From JANOSH01 sp031415695 (GTDB taxonomy: Bacteria; Actinomycetota; Acidimicrobiia; Acidimicrobiales; Ilumatobacteraceae), in the NCBI GenBank assembly GCA_031415695.1, contig JANOSH010000020.1, positions 62,001-126,000 of the forward strand: a stretch of DNA of 64,000 bases, in the 5' to 3' direction. How positions within the stretch are numbered: the first letter of the stretch is position 1; the number at the start of each line of letters is the position of its first letter. The translations under genes and the position numbers were made by a program. A model generated the notes under the pieces. It was not told the origin of the DNA. It saw nothing but the letters and a program-made list of their open reading frames with translations, and did not search any database. Positions 8,844-17,247 of this stretch are shown here, piece after piece.

Positions 8844-11207
8844 GTCCACAACCACGTGCGTGGTCTCGCTTGAGTAGAGACACAGATCGTCTCCGCTCAC
8901 CGCCAACATCACCACGTTGGCAACGTTGCGCTGGGGAGCCAGATTCAGATTCGACGCCAGTGGTCGTGACATCGCACACGGATAGGCGGTTATGTAACCA
9001 GGGGTGGTCGACCCGGTTGCCGTGAGGTTAACCGCCACCGCATGGCCTAGCGGAACGTCGACGCGCAAAACCCCCGCAGCTAGAACCTGGCGGCCCGTAG
9101 AACGCGTGTCGATTATGCGCTGCGGAACCTGGGGCACGAACACACTTCCCGAGCCAAACGCGCCCAAAAGATCGACCACTACATCTGTCGGTTGTTGCGT
9201 AAACACACACACTGTTCGGTGGGCCGAGACTGCAACGCTGACCTGGTTGGCGATGTCGCGGTTCACGACGGTATTGAGATTCGATGTATTCGGACGGCTT
9301 TGCCCGCAGGGATACACGGTGACAAACCCGGCGGATTGGGTGCGCGTCGATGTGATGTTCAGTGCCACGGCGGCAGGCGAACCAATGCTCGGCGGCAACG
9401 ACACAACGACCTCGCCATTAACCGTCGTGGGGCGTAACGCAGCGCCTAGACCAATGCGGGTGTCGACAATTCGTTGCGGAGCCGAACCGACAAAGCCCGA
9501 TCCCGTTGGACCAAACCACCCAAGCAGGTCGACCACGAGGTCGCTATTCGAGCTAGCAAAGATACAGACCGAACCGCGTGCCCCTAGAGCAACGACCGCG
9601 AGATTCGCCACCGGTGGGCCCGGCTGCGAGTTGAGATTCGACGCCAGCGGACGAGCAACACCACAGGGGTAGGCCGTGAAAAACCCAGTACCGCCGGTAT
9701 TCACGGTCGTAAGGTTGATAGCAACGCCGACCGCATTGTCGGGTACGCCAGCCACACCGCGAATGGGAACCTCAAGTACACACCCGTCGGCTAGGCGAGA
9801 GCCGCCGACGTCGATTCGTGTATCCACAAGCCGAACCGGCTCGACAGGATTAAACAAACCTCCGTTGGTGGTTAGCGCTGCACCCGTGTCGCCTGGGCCT
9901 TCGCAACTGGAAGGAAACCGGAGCCATGATGATCTGAGCCCAAAGGTGCCCCGAAACTGTTCGCCGGTGACGACGATCGATGCCTGAGCACCTCGAACGC
10001 GAATCGTCAGCGCGCGGCCGCCCCAGTCACCCAAACCGTTACGACTCGTGACGTCGATGGATTGTAGGGTGCCAATTGTCGGATACGCACTCTCGATGGC
10101 TGCACGAGGGACGGTTGTGGCCCACACATGATTGGCGTTACCCGCCACCTTGTCACCGAGGTCGGCGACGGCGGGAAAGTTCCGGCCCGAGGTGTGGCCG
10201 CCGCTGGAGGCATTGAACTGTGTGAAGGCAAGCTCACCAGCGACGGTTCGAAGCACCACACCTGCCGTCTCGACAATTGCCGCGTCGGTTCTCGAGTCTT
10301 CAATCGGTTGGAAACTCGCCCCGAGCGACTGGCGGCGCCCTGCCCCTCCGTAGACCTGGCAGTTGGCGGTGTCGCAGGTATTGGCATAGCTGTTACGACG
10401 TTCGACCAATCCATATGTTCGGGCCGCCACGGCTTGGGCTCTCAATGCATGCATGCCCGTTCCCCCACCCGATCCGGCCCACGATGGAATAACTTCGAGC
10501 GGCAGGACACCTCGAAGGTACGAGTCGACGGGCACGATGTTGACGACATGGTTCACGTTCGAAGTATCGGTGATTATCGAGAACGCTCCTCGATAACTCT
10601 TGAGCGAACCGTCGGTCAAGCACACCGCCACTAGCTGGTTGGCCGAAGCGTTCAAGGTCGCCGGGGATGGGACTGGTCCGACAACGAGGGCGTCGGCTGT
10701 GGAGGGGGCAGCGATCCCTGGATTCATCAGGCTGAAGCCGTTCGCGACGAACTCTGCGGCCGACGCTGTCGAGGGTGGAGCACAGCCTGGCGTGCTGGTC
10801 CGACCCCAAACTTCAAAAGTCCCTACAGCGACACGACGAACGGCAACAGCGTGGTAGCGCCCGACTCCGCCGTCGGCACTCGTAACAAGCTCTCCACTCG
10901 GGTCGACAAACGACAGACCGGCAGCACCATCAAACGCCGTGAGGCGTACTCGCACCAGTGTTTCGCTACTGACAACCGACCGCGAGGTTCCCCCGTAGTA
11001 GTGGGCCAGGATTTGTTCCCAGGTCCAGCCAAAGTTGACTGCATACCCGAGCGCTCCATACTGACTAAGGCCGTCTCCATGGCCGGACCCGCGGCCCTCT
11101 ATCGCAACCCGGTCCGGCATTGCGGTGGCTGCGCCTATCGTGGTCACCCAGGGCAATGCCAGCACTGCCAGGCAAAGGGCAACACAACCTCGGCGAAACC
11201 TGCGCAT
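8814..11207 (-). CDS. Secreted SpoIID/LytB-domain wall protein with three C-terminal DTR repeats
   Basis: A 797-residue exported protein. Residues 1-30 are a signal peptide (MRRFRRGCVALCLAVLALPW). Residues ~30-440 form a SpoIID/LytB domain (GRGSGHGDGLSQYGALGYA; VDSYLRGVLPLEVIPSW; ALRAQAVAARTYGL), the glycan-strand hydrolase fold first known from sporulation but common in non-sporulating actinobacteria. From ~455 three ~115-residue modules follow, each running from VDTRxxxG through TAYPCG-xRP-ASNLN and VCxF to VVDLLGxF. Conserved Cys pairs in each module could form disulfides. The ATG at 11207 is chosen because GGAGG sits 6 bases upstream; longer frames would lack a signal peptide start. Confidence 0.88.
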   Translation of the reverse strand: MRRFRRGCVALCLAVLALPWVTTIGAATAMPDRVAIEGRGSGHGDGLSQYGALGYAVNFGWTWEQILAHYYGGTSRSVVSSETLVRVRLTAFDGAAGLSFVDPSGELVTSADGGVGRYHAVAVRRVAVGTFEVWGRTSTPGCAPPSTASAAEFVANGFSLMNPGIAAPSTADALVVGPVPSPATLNASANQLVAVCLTDGSLKSYRGAFSIITDTSNVNHVVNIVPVDSYLRGVLPLEVIPSWAGSGGGTGMHALRAQAVAARTYGLVERRNSYANTCDTANCQVYGGAGRRQSLGASFQPIEDSRTDAAIVETAGVVLRTVAGELAFTQFNASSGGHTSGRNFPAVADLGDKVAGNANHVWATTVPRAAIESAYPTIGTLQSIDVTSRNGLGDWGGRALTIRVRGAQASIVVTGEQFRGTFGLRSSWLRFPSSCEGPGDTGAALTTNGGLFNPVEPVRLVDTRIDVGGSRLADGCVLEVPIRGVAGVPDNAVGVAINLTTVNTGGTGFFTAYPCGVARPLASNLNSQPGPPVANLAVVALGARGSVCIFASSNSDLVVDLLGWFGPTGSGFVGSAPQRIVDTRIGLGAALRPTTVNGEVVVSLPPSIGSPAAVALNITSTRTQSAGFVTVYPCGQSRPNTSNLNTVVNRDIANQVSVAVSAHRTVCVFTQQPTDVVVDLLGAFGSGSVFVPQVPQRIIDTRSTGRQVLAAGVLRVDVPLGHAVAVNLTATGSTTPGYITAYPCAMSRPLASNLNLAPQRNVANVVMLAVSGDDLCLYSSETTHVVVDLLGVFPERA

Positions 11208-11213
11208 CGTGAA

Positions 11214-11218
11214 CCTCC
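11214..11218 (-). promoter_or_regulatory. Ribosome binding site of the SpoIID/LytB gene
   Basis: GGAGG on the minus strand, 6 bases before the ATG at 11207; it decides the start. Confidence 0.75.
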
Positions 11219-11243
11219 AAAACACCCGGCGACAAAACCTACT

Positions 11244-11299
11244 GGCGAAGCGTTGAAGCACCGGTAGTTCGAGCAAGCGACGCCGAAGGCAAAACTAGT
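11244..11299. repeat. Dispersed intergenic repeat, copy A
   Basis: About 55 bases closely matching 42372-42425, including a 22-base identical core (11271-11292 versus 42398-42419). It lies in the spacer upstream of the SpoIID gene. A shorter relative occurs at 46832-46850 on the other strand. Confidence 0.75.
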
Positions 11300-11366
11300 A
11301 GCTGGTGACCGTCGGCGGGATTCAGCGAAGCGAACGCGAACGACAGGTCGAACCGAGCTACCCGGC

Positions 11367-11372
11367 TAACCT
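11367..11372 (+). promoter_or_regulatory. -10 box (TAACCT) of the flippase gene
   Basis: TAACCT, 8 bases before the TTG at 11381. If used, the mRNA would be leaderless with a TTG start, which is unusual. Confidence 0.45.
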
Positions 11373-11380
11373 AGGTCGAC

Positions 11381-12658
11381 TTGACCACCGAGACCGACAA
11401 ACCACGTTTGGCACCGCTTAGCTCGCTGCCTGAGGGCACCCTGCCGGTGGCCCTTGGTTTGGTCATTTCCGGAATTTGTTCGTACGCCTTTATTGCTGTG
11501 GCGAGTCGAGCGCTCGACGATGCGAACCAGCGAGCGCTGCAACAACTGTGGTTCGGTACGTTTGCGTTGGCACCCGGCCTCTTCTTGCCACTCGAACAGG
11601 AGGTTGGCCGGGCGTTGTCGCACCGGCGAGTCCACGGCCTTGGAGGCCTGCCGGTCATACGACGAGCGGCCATGTTAGGACTATCGATGAGCGGCATCCT
11701 TCTGCTTGCGATGCTCGTATTTCGCCGGGTACTCGTCGAGCGGTTCTTTCGCGACAATGAACTGCTGCTCGGTGGGCTCGCGCTAGGTGTTCTCGGCTTC
11801 GGCGCTACTCATCTCTGCCGAGGCGTCCTATCGGGCAACAATCGATTCCGCAGTTACGGCTTGGTTCTCGGCGTCGATGGCCTCGTTCGCCTCGTCGCTG
11901 CCCTTGGATTCGCCGTTATTGGTGTGACGTCGAGCGCGGCATTCGGGCTGCTGATTGGAACCCCAGCTTTCATTGCACTTGTCCTTGTTATCCGACCTCG
12001 ACCGTTTCTTGTTGATGGGCCCCCAGCTTTGCTGTCAGAGCTTACGGCCAACCTCGGCTGGCTCCTGGCTGGCTCGTTCTGGTCGGCGCTGCTGATCAAT
12101 GCGGGCCCGTTATCGGCTGACCTGCTTGCCGATCAAGGGCAAGACAATCTGGTCACTGCGTTTTCGTACGGCGTGTTGGTGTCGCGCGTTCCACTCTTTA
12201 TGTTTCAGGCAGTCCAGGCTGCGTTGCTACCCAAACTGGCCCGGCTGGCAGCAGGGCACATGTTCGCCGAGTTCAAGGCAGGCTTTCGCCAACTGATGAT
12301 GGTCGTCAGCGGGGTCGCTCTAGTAGGCAGCGTCGGAGCATTTCTTGTTGGGCCGCTAGCCGTGCGACTCGCCTTCGGCGTGACACTTGGGCGACAGGAC
12401 ATGACGCTGCTTGCTCTCGCCTCGGGCGTGTACATGATGGCAATGGCGTTGTCCCAAGCTGTTATAGCGCTCGAAGGTCACGCGTGGGTAGGCATTGGGT
12501 GGACCATTTCTGTCGTGGCATTCGGGCTCACGCTTGTTGCGCCACTCGACTTGTTCCTGCGAGTCGAAAGTGCGCTAATCGTGAGCGCCGCATCAGCGCT
12601 CGTCGTGTTCGCGATTGCGTTGAGCTATCGGCTACGCCGACAGCCGACGGAGGTCTAG
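11381..12658 (+). CDS. Wzx/MurJ-like polysaccharide flippase
   Basis: A 425-residue integral membrane protein with about twelve hydrophobic segments spread along its length, small loops and an Arg-rich C terminus (YRLRRQ). Layout fits the MOP exporter superfamily (Wzx/RfbX-type), which flips undecaprenyl-linked glycans across the membrane. LEQEVGRALSHRRVHG after TM2 and GNNRFRSYG between TMs are typical of the actinobacterial branch. It lies between a wall hydrolase-like gene and GDP-mannose/glycosyltransferase genes, supporting a polysaccharide role. It starts with TTG and overlaps gmd by 4 bases tail to tail. Confidence 0.82.
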   Translation: MTTETDKPRLAPLSSLPEGTLPVALGLVISGICSYAFIAVASRALDDANQRALQQLWFGTFALAPGLFLPLEQEVGRALSHRRVHGLGGLPVIRRAAMLGLSMSGILLLAMLVFRRVLVERFFRDNELLLGGLALGVLGFGATHLCRGVLSGNNRFRSYGLVLGVDGLVRLVAALGFAVIGVTSSAAFGLLIGTPAFIALVLVIRPRPFLVDGPPALLSELTANLGWLLAGSFWSALLINAGPLSADLLADQGQDNLVTAFSYGVLVSRVPLFMFQAVQAALLPKLARLAAGHMFAEFKAGFRQLMMVVSGVALVGSVGAFLVGPLAVRLAFGVTLGRQDMTLLALASGVYMMAMALSQAVIALEGHAWVGIGWTISVVAFGLTLVAPLDLFLRVESALIVSAASALVVFAIALSYRLRRQPTEV

Positions 12659-13635
12659 ATCTGTATTCCCGCCTGTTCCAAGGCCAGATCGTGGCGGACC
12701 ATGCGGGCAACGATGTCGTCGAAGGGAACGGTTGGATGCCAGCCGAGTTCACGACCTGCCTTAGCCGGGTTGCCTGAGAGTACTCCCGTGTCGATTGGTC
12801 GAATGAACTGAGGGTCAAGCCGTACGTACCGTTCCCAGTTGTCGATGTTGGCGCTGCCGAACGCACATTCCAGGAAATCTTGGAGCGACCTGGTTTCTCC
12901 GGTAGCGATGACATAGTCATCGGGACGTTGGGCTTGAAGCATCTTCCACATCGCAATGACGTAGTCACCGGCATACCCCCAATCGCGGCTGACGTCGAGG
13001 CGCCCAAGTACCAACTCATCGTCGAGCCCGAGCGAGATGCGGGCGACCGCTGACGTGATTTTACGCGTTACGAACTCACGGGAGCGGCGCTCGCCCTCGT
13101 GATTAAAGAGAATCCCCGAACACGCAAAAACGCCATAGGCATCACGGTAGGTCGAAACAAGGTTGTGCGCGAAGACCTTCGAGCAAGCGTACGGTGAACG
13201 GGGAGCCATACGATCCGTCTCGATACGCGCTATCGAACCTTCCTCGCCAAACATCTCTCCAGAACTCGCTTGGAAGAACCGCGACTCGGCGTTTCCAACC
13301 GAACGAATCGCTTCGAGGAGGCGCAACGGTCCTATAGCAGTGATGTCCGCCGTGAGTTCCGGCTGATCAAATGACCTAGCTACCGAGGACATACCGCCAA
13401 GGTTGTAAATCTCGTCTGGCTGAGCGAACTCGACCGCTGCGAACAGCGAGGCCCGGTCACCCAAATCGCCCTGTACGAGTTCGACAGTTGGAAACTCGGA
13501 AGCGAACGCACGCGATGCCCAATCGGTGGCATCGCGCACTATGCCGACAATTCGATAGCCACGGCCGATCAGAAATGCTGTGAGGTGTTGCCCGTCCTGA
13601 CCGGTGATTCCGGTTATTAATGCGGTTGTCATCAT
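12655..13635 (-). CDS. gmd: GDP-mannose 4,6-dehydratase
   Basis: A 326-residue extended SDR that converts GDP-mannose to GDP-4-keto-6-deoxymannose, precursor of deoxyhexoses such as GDP-fucose or GDP-rhamnose. Visible: the NADP-binding ITGITGQDGQHLTAFLI, SSGEMFGE (catalytic Ser/Thr and Glu region), SPYACSK (Tyr-x3-Lys), ILFNHEGERRSREFVTRKI and GRLDVSRDWGYAGDYV. The usual NHESPRRGE segment reads NHEGERRSRE. The start is the ATG pair at 13635/13632, behind GGGAG; the longer open frame upstream would run into the divergent gene. No reductase partner (fcl, rmd) is visible. Confidence 0.9.
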   Translation of the reverse strand: MMTTALITGITGQDGQHLTAFLIGRGYRIVGIVRDATDWASRAFASEFPTVELVQGDLGDRASLFAAVEFAQPDEIYNLGGMSSVARSFDQPELTADITAIGPLRLLEAIRSVGNAESRFFQASSGEMFGEEGSIARIETDRMAPRSPYACSKVFAHNLVSTYRDAYGVFACSGILFNHEGERRSREFVTRKITSAVARISLGLDDELVLGRLDVSRDWGYAGDYVIAMWKMLQAQRPDDYVIATGETRSLQDFLECAFGSANIDNWERYVRLDPQFIRPIDTGVLSGNPAKAGRELGWHPTVPFDDIVARMVRHDLALEQAGIQI

Positions 13636-13687
13636 GCTCCCAGTGGCAAGAACTGCGGCAAAGCCGAACCGACCACCGACAAGACGA

Positions 13688-13693
13688 TACCGT
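13688..13693 (+). promoter_or_regulatory. -10 box (TACCGT) of the GT4 gene
   Basis: TACCGT, 8 bases before the ATG at 13702; predicts a leaderless transcript. Confidence 0.5.
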
Positions 13694-13701
13694 GAACAGC
13701 C

Positions 13702-14781
13702 ATGACCGGCCGCTTTGCAGTGGGATTGGATGTCGGTCCGTTGTTCGGCCGTCAAACTGGAATCGGTCAATTTGTCGCGATGTTGAGGTCCGAACTCGAG
13801 CTTCGTGACGATCTGACCGTGGTTCCCTATGCGCTCTCGGCACGCGCCCAGCTCCCAGACGGGGTTCGTCGACTTCCCTTTCCGGCCCGACCAACCCTCG
13901 AGTCGTGGGCGCTCACCGGCCGTCCGCGAGTCGACTGGGCGCTTGGGCGCGTCGATGTCATCCACGGCACGAACTACGTCGTACCTCCAAGCGCTGCCGA
14001 GCGCGTAGTCAGCGTGCACGACACCAATATCTTCACAGCACCGCACCTCGTCTCGCCAGTGGCAAGGCGGTTCGCTCCAATCATCCATCGTGCAGTAGCC
14101 AGCGGCGCTTGGGTTCACACCATCTCGCATGCAGTAGCCGACCAACTGCAGGAGATCCTGAACACCGATCGGGTACGCGTGGTGTACCTCGCCGCCGGCG
14201 CCCAGGTAGGTGCTTCAGCAAATCGTGCGAAGAACACCTTTATACTCGCAGTCGGCACACGCGAAACGCGCAAGAACTACCCACGACTCATCTCGGCATT
14301 TGGAATGGTGGCCCAGGACACACCGGATCTCGGCCTTGTCATTGCCGGACAGCCTGGCTCTGATGACCCTGCCATCTCGGTGGCTCTCGACGCGCTCCCG
14401 ACGGCGATCCGCGCACGAGTGGAACTACTCGGCTTTATCGACGACAAGACGCGCACGCGCCTGTACGCGGAGGCGTCGCTACTTGCGCTGGTCTCCCTCG
14501 ACGAGGGTTTCGGAATTCCTCTCGTCGAGGCAATGGCTGCCGGGTTGCCGACCGTAGTTGCCGCTGTCGGAGCGCTGTCCGAAGTCGCCGATGGGGCTTC
14601 GGCGCTCGTGAATCCCCTAAGCGTCGTGGATATTGCCGATGGTATTCGCTCTGTGTCGAGCGACGATAGGCTTCGCGAATCCATGATCGAACGGGGTCTG
14701 GTTCGGTCTGCGGTATTTTCATGGGCGAACACTGCATCTGGCCTCGTGGACCTCTACCGTACGGTGCTTGCGGCGCGGTGA
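13702..14781 (+). CDS. GT4 family glycosyltransferase
   Basis: A 359-residue GT-B enzyme. The N-terminal lobe begins FAVGLDVGPLFGRQTGIGQF and contains VDVIHGTNYVVP; the C-terminal lobe has FILAVGTRETRKNYPRLISA and the EX7E motif in DEGFGIPLVEAMAAG. This layout is usual for mannosyl- and rhamnosyltransferases that extend lipid-linked polysaccharides; the donor cannot be read from sequence. It is divergent from gmd, with 66 bases between the starts, and is followed after 34 bases by fbiA. Confidence 0.87.
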   Translation: MTGRFAVGLDVGPLFGRQTGIGQFVAMLRSELELRDDLTVVPYALSARAQLPDGVRRLPFPARPTLESWALTGRPRVDWALGRVDVIHGTNYVVPPSAAERVVSVHDTNIFTAPHLVSPVARRFAPIIHRAVASGAWVHTISHAVADQLQEILNTDRVRVVYLAAGAQVGASANRAKNTFILAVGTRETRKNYPRLISAFGMVAQDTPDLGLVIAGQPGSDDPAISVALDALPTAIRARVELLGFIDDKTRTRLYAEASLLALVSLDEGFGIPLVEAMAAGLPTVVAAVGALSEVADGASALVNPLSVVDIADGIRSVSSDDRLRESMIERGLVRSAVFSWANTASGLVDLYRTVLAAR

Positions 14782-14815
14782 CTTCACGCCCGACAGGACG
14801 AGAAAGGGGCCCCAC

Positions 14816-15769
14816 TTGATTGTCGTGCTGTGTGGTGGTGTCGGCGCCGCCCGATTGTTGGCGGGACTCATTCAGGTCGTCGATCCGAAAGACATTGTCG
14901 CAATCGTCAACACAGGGGACGATCTGCAGCTGCACGGGCTGAGCATTTCACCCGATCTCGACACCATCACGTACACGCTGTCCCACGCAATCGATCGAGA
15001 ACGCGGTTGGGGACTCGCCAACGAGTCCTGGCGGACTATCGACTCTCTGGCACGTTACGAATCAGTTCGCCCGGCTGACTCGGCTGCGGCGAACACCTGG
15101 TTTCGGTTGGGTGATCTCGACATCGCGACACATCTGTACCGATCTCATCGGCTCGCCGAGGGCGCTTCGCTGACCTTGGTCACGGACGAGATCGCTCGCG
15201 CTTGGGGGCTACAGCTTCGACTGCTACCCATGACAGATGACCCAGTTCGTACCATGGTCGCGCTCGAGAGCGGCGAGGAGGTCTCGTTCCAGGACTACTT
15301 CGTTCGCCTCAGACACAGTGTTCCGGTAGCCGCTGTCCGATTCCAGGGTGCCGACACTGCCCTCGCCAATCCTGCGGCCATAGCGGCAATCGAGCAGGCC
15401 GAGCGGGTGATCGTCGCTCCGTCGAATCCGATCGTGTCTCTTGGGCCGCTTCTTGCCGTTCCGGCCTTACGCGGTGCAATCGAGGCACGTCGCCGGGACA
15501 CCATCGCAGTGTCACCGCTAGTTGGCGGGCGGGCCCTGAAGGGGCCCGCCGACCGGCTGCTCGACGAACTCGGTTTCACAAGCGACAACGTGGGCGTTGC
15601 CCGCCAGTACGCGACGATCGCGTCGACGTTGGTAATCGATGAAGCAGACAAGGACGACGTTGCAACGTTAGAAAGGCTTGGTATGGACGTAATCGTTGCG
15701 CCCACGATTATGTCCTCACCCGCACGCGCTCAGTCGCTGGCACGTCGGCTTGTAGGTCATCCGGCCTAG
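14816..15769 (+). CDS. fbiA: 2-phospho-L-lactate transferase (CofD/FbiA), coenzyme F420 biosynthesis
   Basis: About 317 residues. CofD/FbiA joins the activated three-carbon unit (lactyl-2-diphospho- or enolpyruvyl-diphospho-guanosine) to the deazaflavin Fo. The family pattern is clear: VVLCGGVGAARLLAGLIQ at the N terminus, NTGDDLQLHGLSISPDLDT, and APSNPIVSLGPLLAVP in the middle. TTG at 14816 is favoured by GAAAGGGG about 6 bases upstream; an in-frame TTG at 14768 would overlap the preceding gene. An LLM-type F420 oxidoreductase is encoded at 54067-55047. Confidence 0.92.
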   Translation: MIVVLCGGVGAARLLAGLIQVVDPKDIVAIVNTGDDLQLHGLSISPDLDTITYTLSHAIDRERGWGLANESWRTIDSLARYESVRPADSAAANTWFRLGDLDIATHLYRSHRLAEGASLTLVTDEIARAWGLQLRLLPMTDDPVRTMVALESGEEVSFQDYFVRLRHSVPVAAVRFQGADTALANPAAIAAIEQAERVIVAPSNPIVSLGPLLAVPALRGAIEARRRDTIAVSPLVGGRALKGPADRLLDELGFTSDNVGVARQYATIASTLVIDEADKDDVATLERLGMDVIVAPTIMSSPARAQSLARRLVGHPA

Positions 15770-15926
15770 CCCCAGGCACTGCTGGCGGCCGGATTCTTGA
15801 AATGTCACTCTTAGTGAGAGGTAAAGCACAAAATAACGCGCATATTTAAAGAACAACCAGGATTCCAGATGAAATCTTGATAATTGACCACTACAGTCAT
15901 CATCAATTACTGCGGAGGTGGAATCG
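15770..15926. other. A+T-rich spacer upstream of the secreted repeat protein
   Basis: About 157 bases clearly richer in A+T than its flanks, with runs such as CATATTTAAAGAACAA and TTGATAATTGACC. A promoter for the gene at 15927 is likely here; a TTGACC / 17-base / TTACTG arrangement is possible but weak. Confidence 0.4.
15914..15918 (+). promoter_or_regulatory. Ribosome binding site of the secreted repeat protein
   Basis: GGAGG with 8 bases to the GTG at 15927; it favours this GTG over the one at 15918. Confidence 0.65.
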
Positions 15927-17243
15927 GTGGGAAGGCGGAAGTTCCCGTTCGTCCGATGGGCGACGGTGGTATCGTTGGCATCATTGATCGCGGTCGCGCC
16001 CGGTACGGCGCGCGCTGACGAGGTTCCAATACTGCCCGCACCAGCAGCGGCGGCCTCGCGGGTACTGCAGCCCGCACCGGGCGGATACGTACCTATCACC
16101 CCATTTCGAGTGATGGACACCCGTGAAGCAGCCAACGTTCCAGCACGTCGTTATTCGGGTGCCCCGTACGTGTCACCGTGGCAAACCCGCCTCGTCCAAG
16201 TCACCAATCCGAACGACACGACGTTACCCACCGGAGGCGCCGCAGCCGCCAACATCACGGTTACCGTTTCCGACGCTTGGTCCGGCGGTTTTCTTGCCAT
16301 TTGGCCAGCAGACCAACCTTGGTCAGGTACGTCGAACGTGAACTTCAACGCGGGCAGGGCGATGTCGAACGCCGTAACGATGCGACTCTCGGCCTCGGGT
16401 GCCGTCAATGTGATGGCTAGCACCGGCATCAATCTCATTATCGACGTCAACGGCTGGCACACTGATCAACCGGCCTCGGGACCAGTTGCCGGTGGAGGAT
16501 TTGTTGGTATCGCCCCCCAGCGGCTTCTCGACACCCGAGCACCAGGTCAAACCAAACCAGGCGACGGCTCAACAAGGATTCTCAGGGTTCCTCGACCCCC
16601 TTCGCTGGACACAGCCGGCATCGGTGCTCTCGTGCTCAACGTTACGATCACCGCCCCGACATCCAACGGGTGGGCGGCGGTACTTCCGTATGACGTTCCC
16701 CCTGCACCGGCATCGAACCTGAACTATGCGGAGGGGCAAACGATCGCTAACCAGGTCATCGTCCGTCCAGGCGCTCCCGATCATTTCTACGTCTACGTTG
16801 CATCCTCGGCTCACATCATTGTCGACCTGATGGGATTCTTCACGGCCGGTCCGGTACGGCCGGGAGGCTTTGTTCCTCTTCGCCCGGCCAGGGTCATGGA
16901 CAGCCGATACGGATTCGGCAATTATGCCTACGTGGCGCCGCAAGAAGCTCATCTGCTCGTGCTGGGTGGAACGATGGGGGTGCCGAATGGAGCCGGAGCA
17001 GTTGCCGTCAACCTCATTGCAATCGCACCATCGAGCAGCGGGTACATCACGGCTTGGCCAGACTCGCAGCCGCGCCCCCTCTCGGCCGCCCTCAATGTTG
17101 GCGCTGGAGAAACAACGGCTGGACTAGCTACGGTGGGACTCGGACCATCTGGCGGAGCTATGTTCTTTGGCAGTAGTAAGCCAGCCCTGGTCGTCGATCT
17201 GTTCGGCTGGTACGCATCGCCATACGTAACCGTTAACAACTAA
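15927..17243 (+). CDS. Secreted protein made of three DTR/DLxGW repeats
   Basis: A 438-residue protein with a signal peptide (VGRRKFPFVRWATVVSLASL, cleavage likely after GTARA) and three ~125-residue modules starting near residues 50, 188 and 310. Each goes from a P-x-R-(V/L)-(M/L)-D-(T/S)-R start through a WP-DQP/LPYD segment and an AxN/SNLN segment to (I/L)VDL-GW/F. The same module is fused to the SpoIID domain (8814-11207) and a CAP domain (43732-45402), but here the paired Cys are missing and no catalytic domain is attached. It may be a wall- or glycan-binding surface protein; function unknown. Confidence 0.82.
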   Translation: MGRRKFPFVRWATVVSLASLIAVAPGTARADEVPILPAPAAAASRVLQPAPGGYVPITPFRVMDTREAANVPARRYSGAPYVSPWQTRLVQVTNPNDTTLPTGGAAAANITVTVSDAWSGGFLAIWPADQPWSGTSNVNFNAGRAMSNAVTMRLSASGAVNVMASTGINLIIDVNGWHTDQPASGPVAGGGFVGIAPQRLLDTRAPGQTKPGDGSTRILRVPRPPSLDTAGIGALVLNVTITAPTSNGWAAVLPYDVPPAPASNLNYAEGQTIANQVIVRPGAPDHFYVYVASSAHIIVDLMGFFTAGPVRPGGFVPLRPARVMDSRYGFGNYAYVAPQEAHLLVLGGTMGVPNGAGAVAVNLIAIAPSSSGYITAWPDSQPRPLSAALNVGAGETTAGLATVGLGPSGGAMFFGSSKPALVVDLFGWYASPYVTVNN

Positions 17244-17247
17244 CAGG

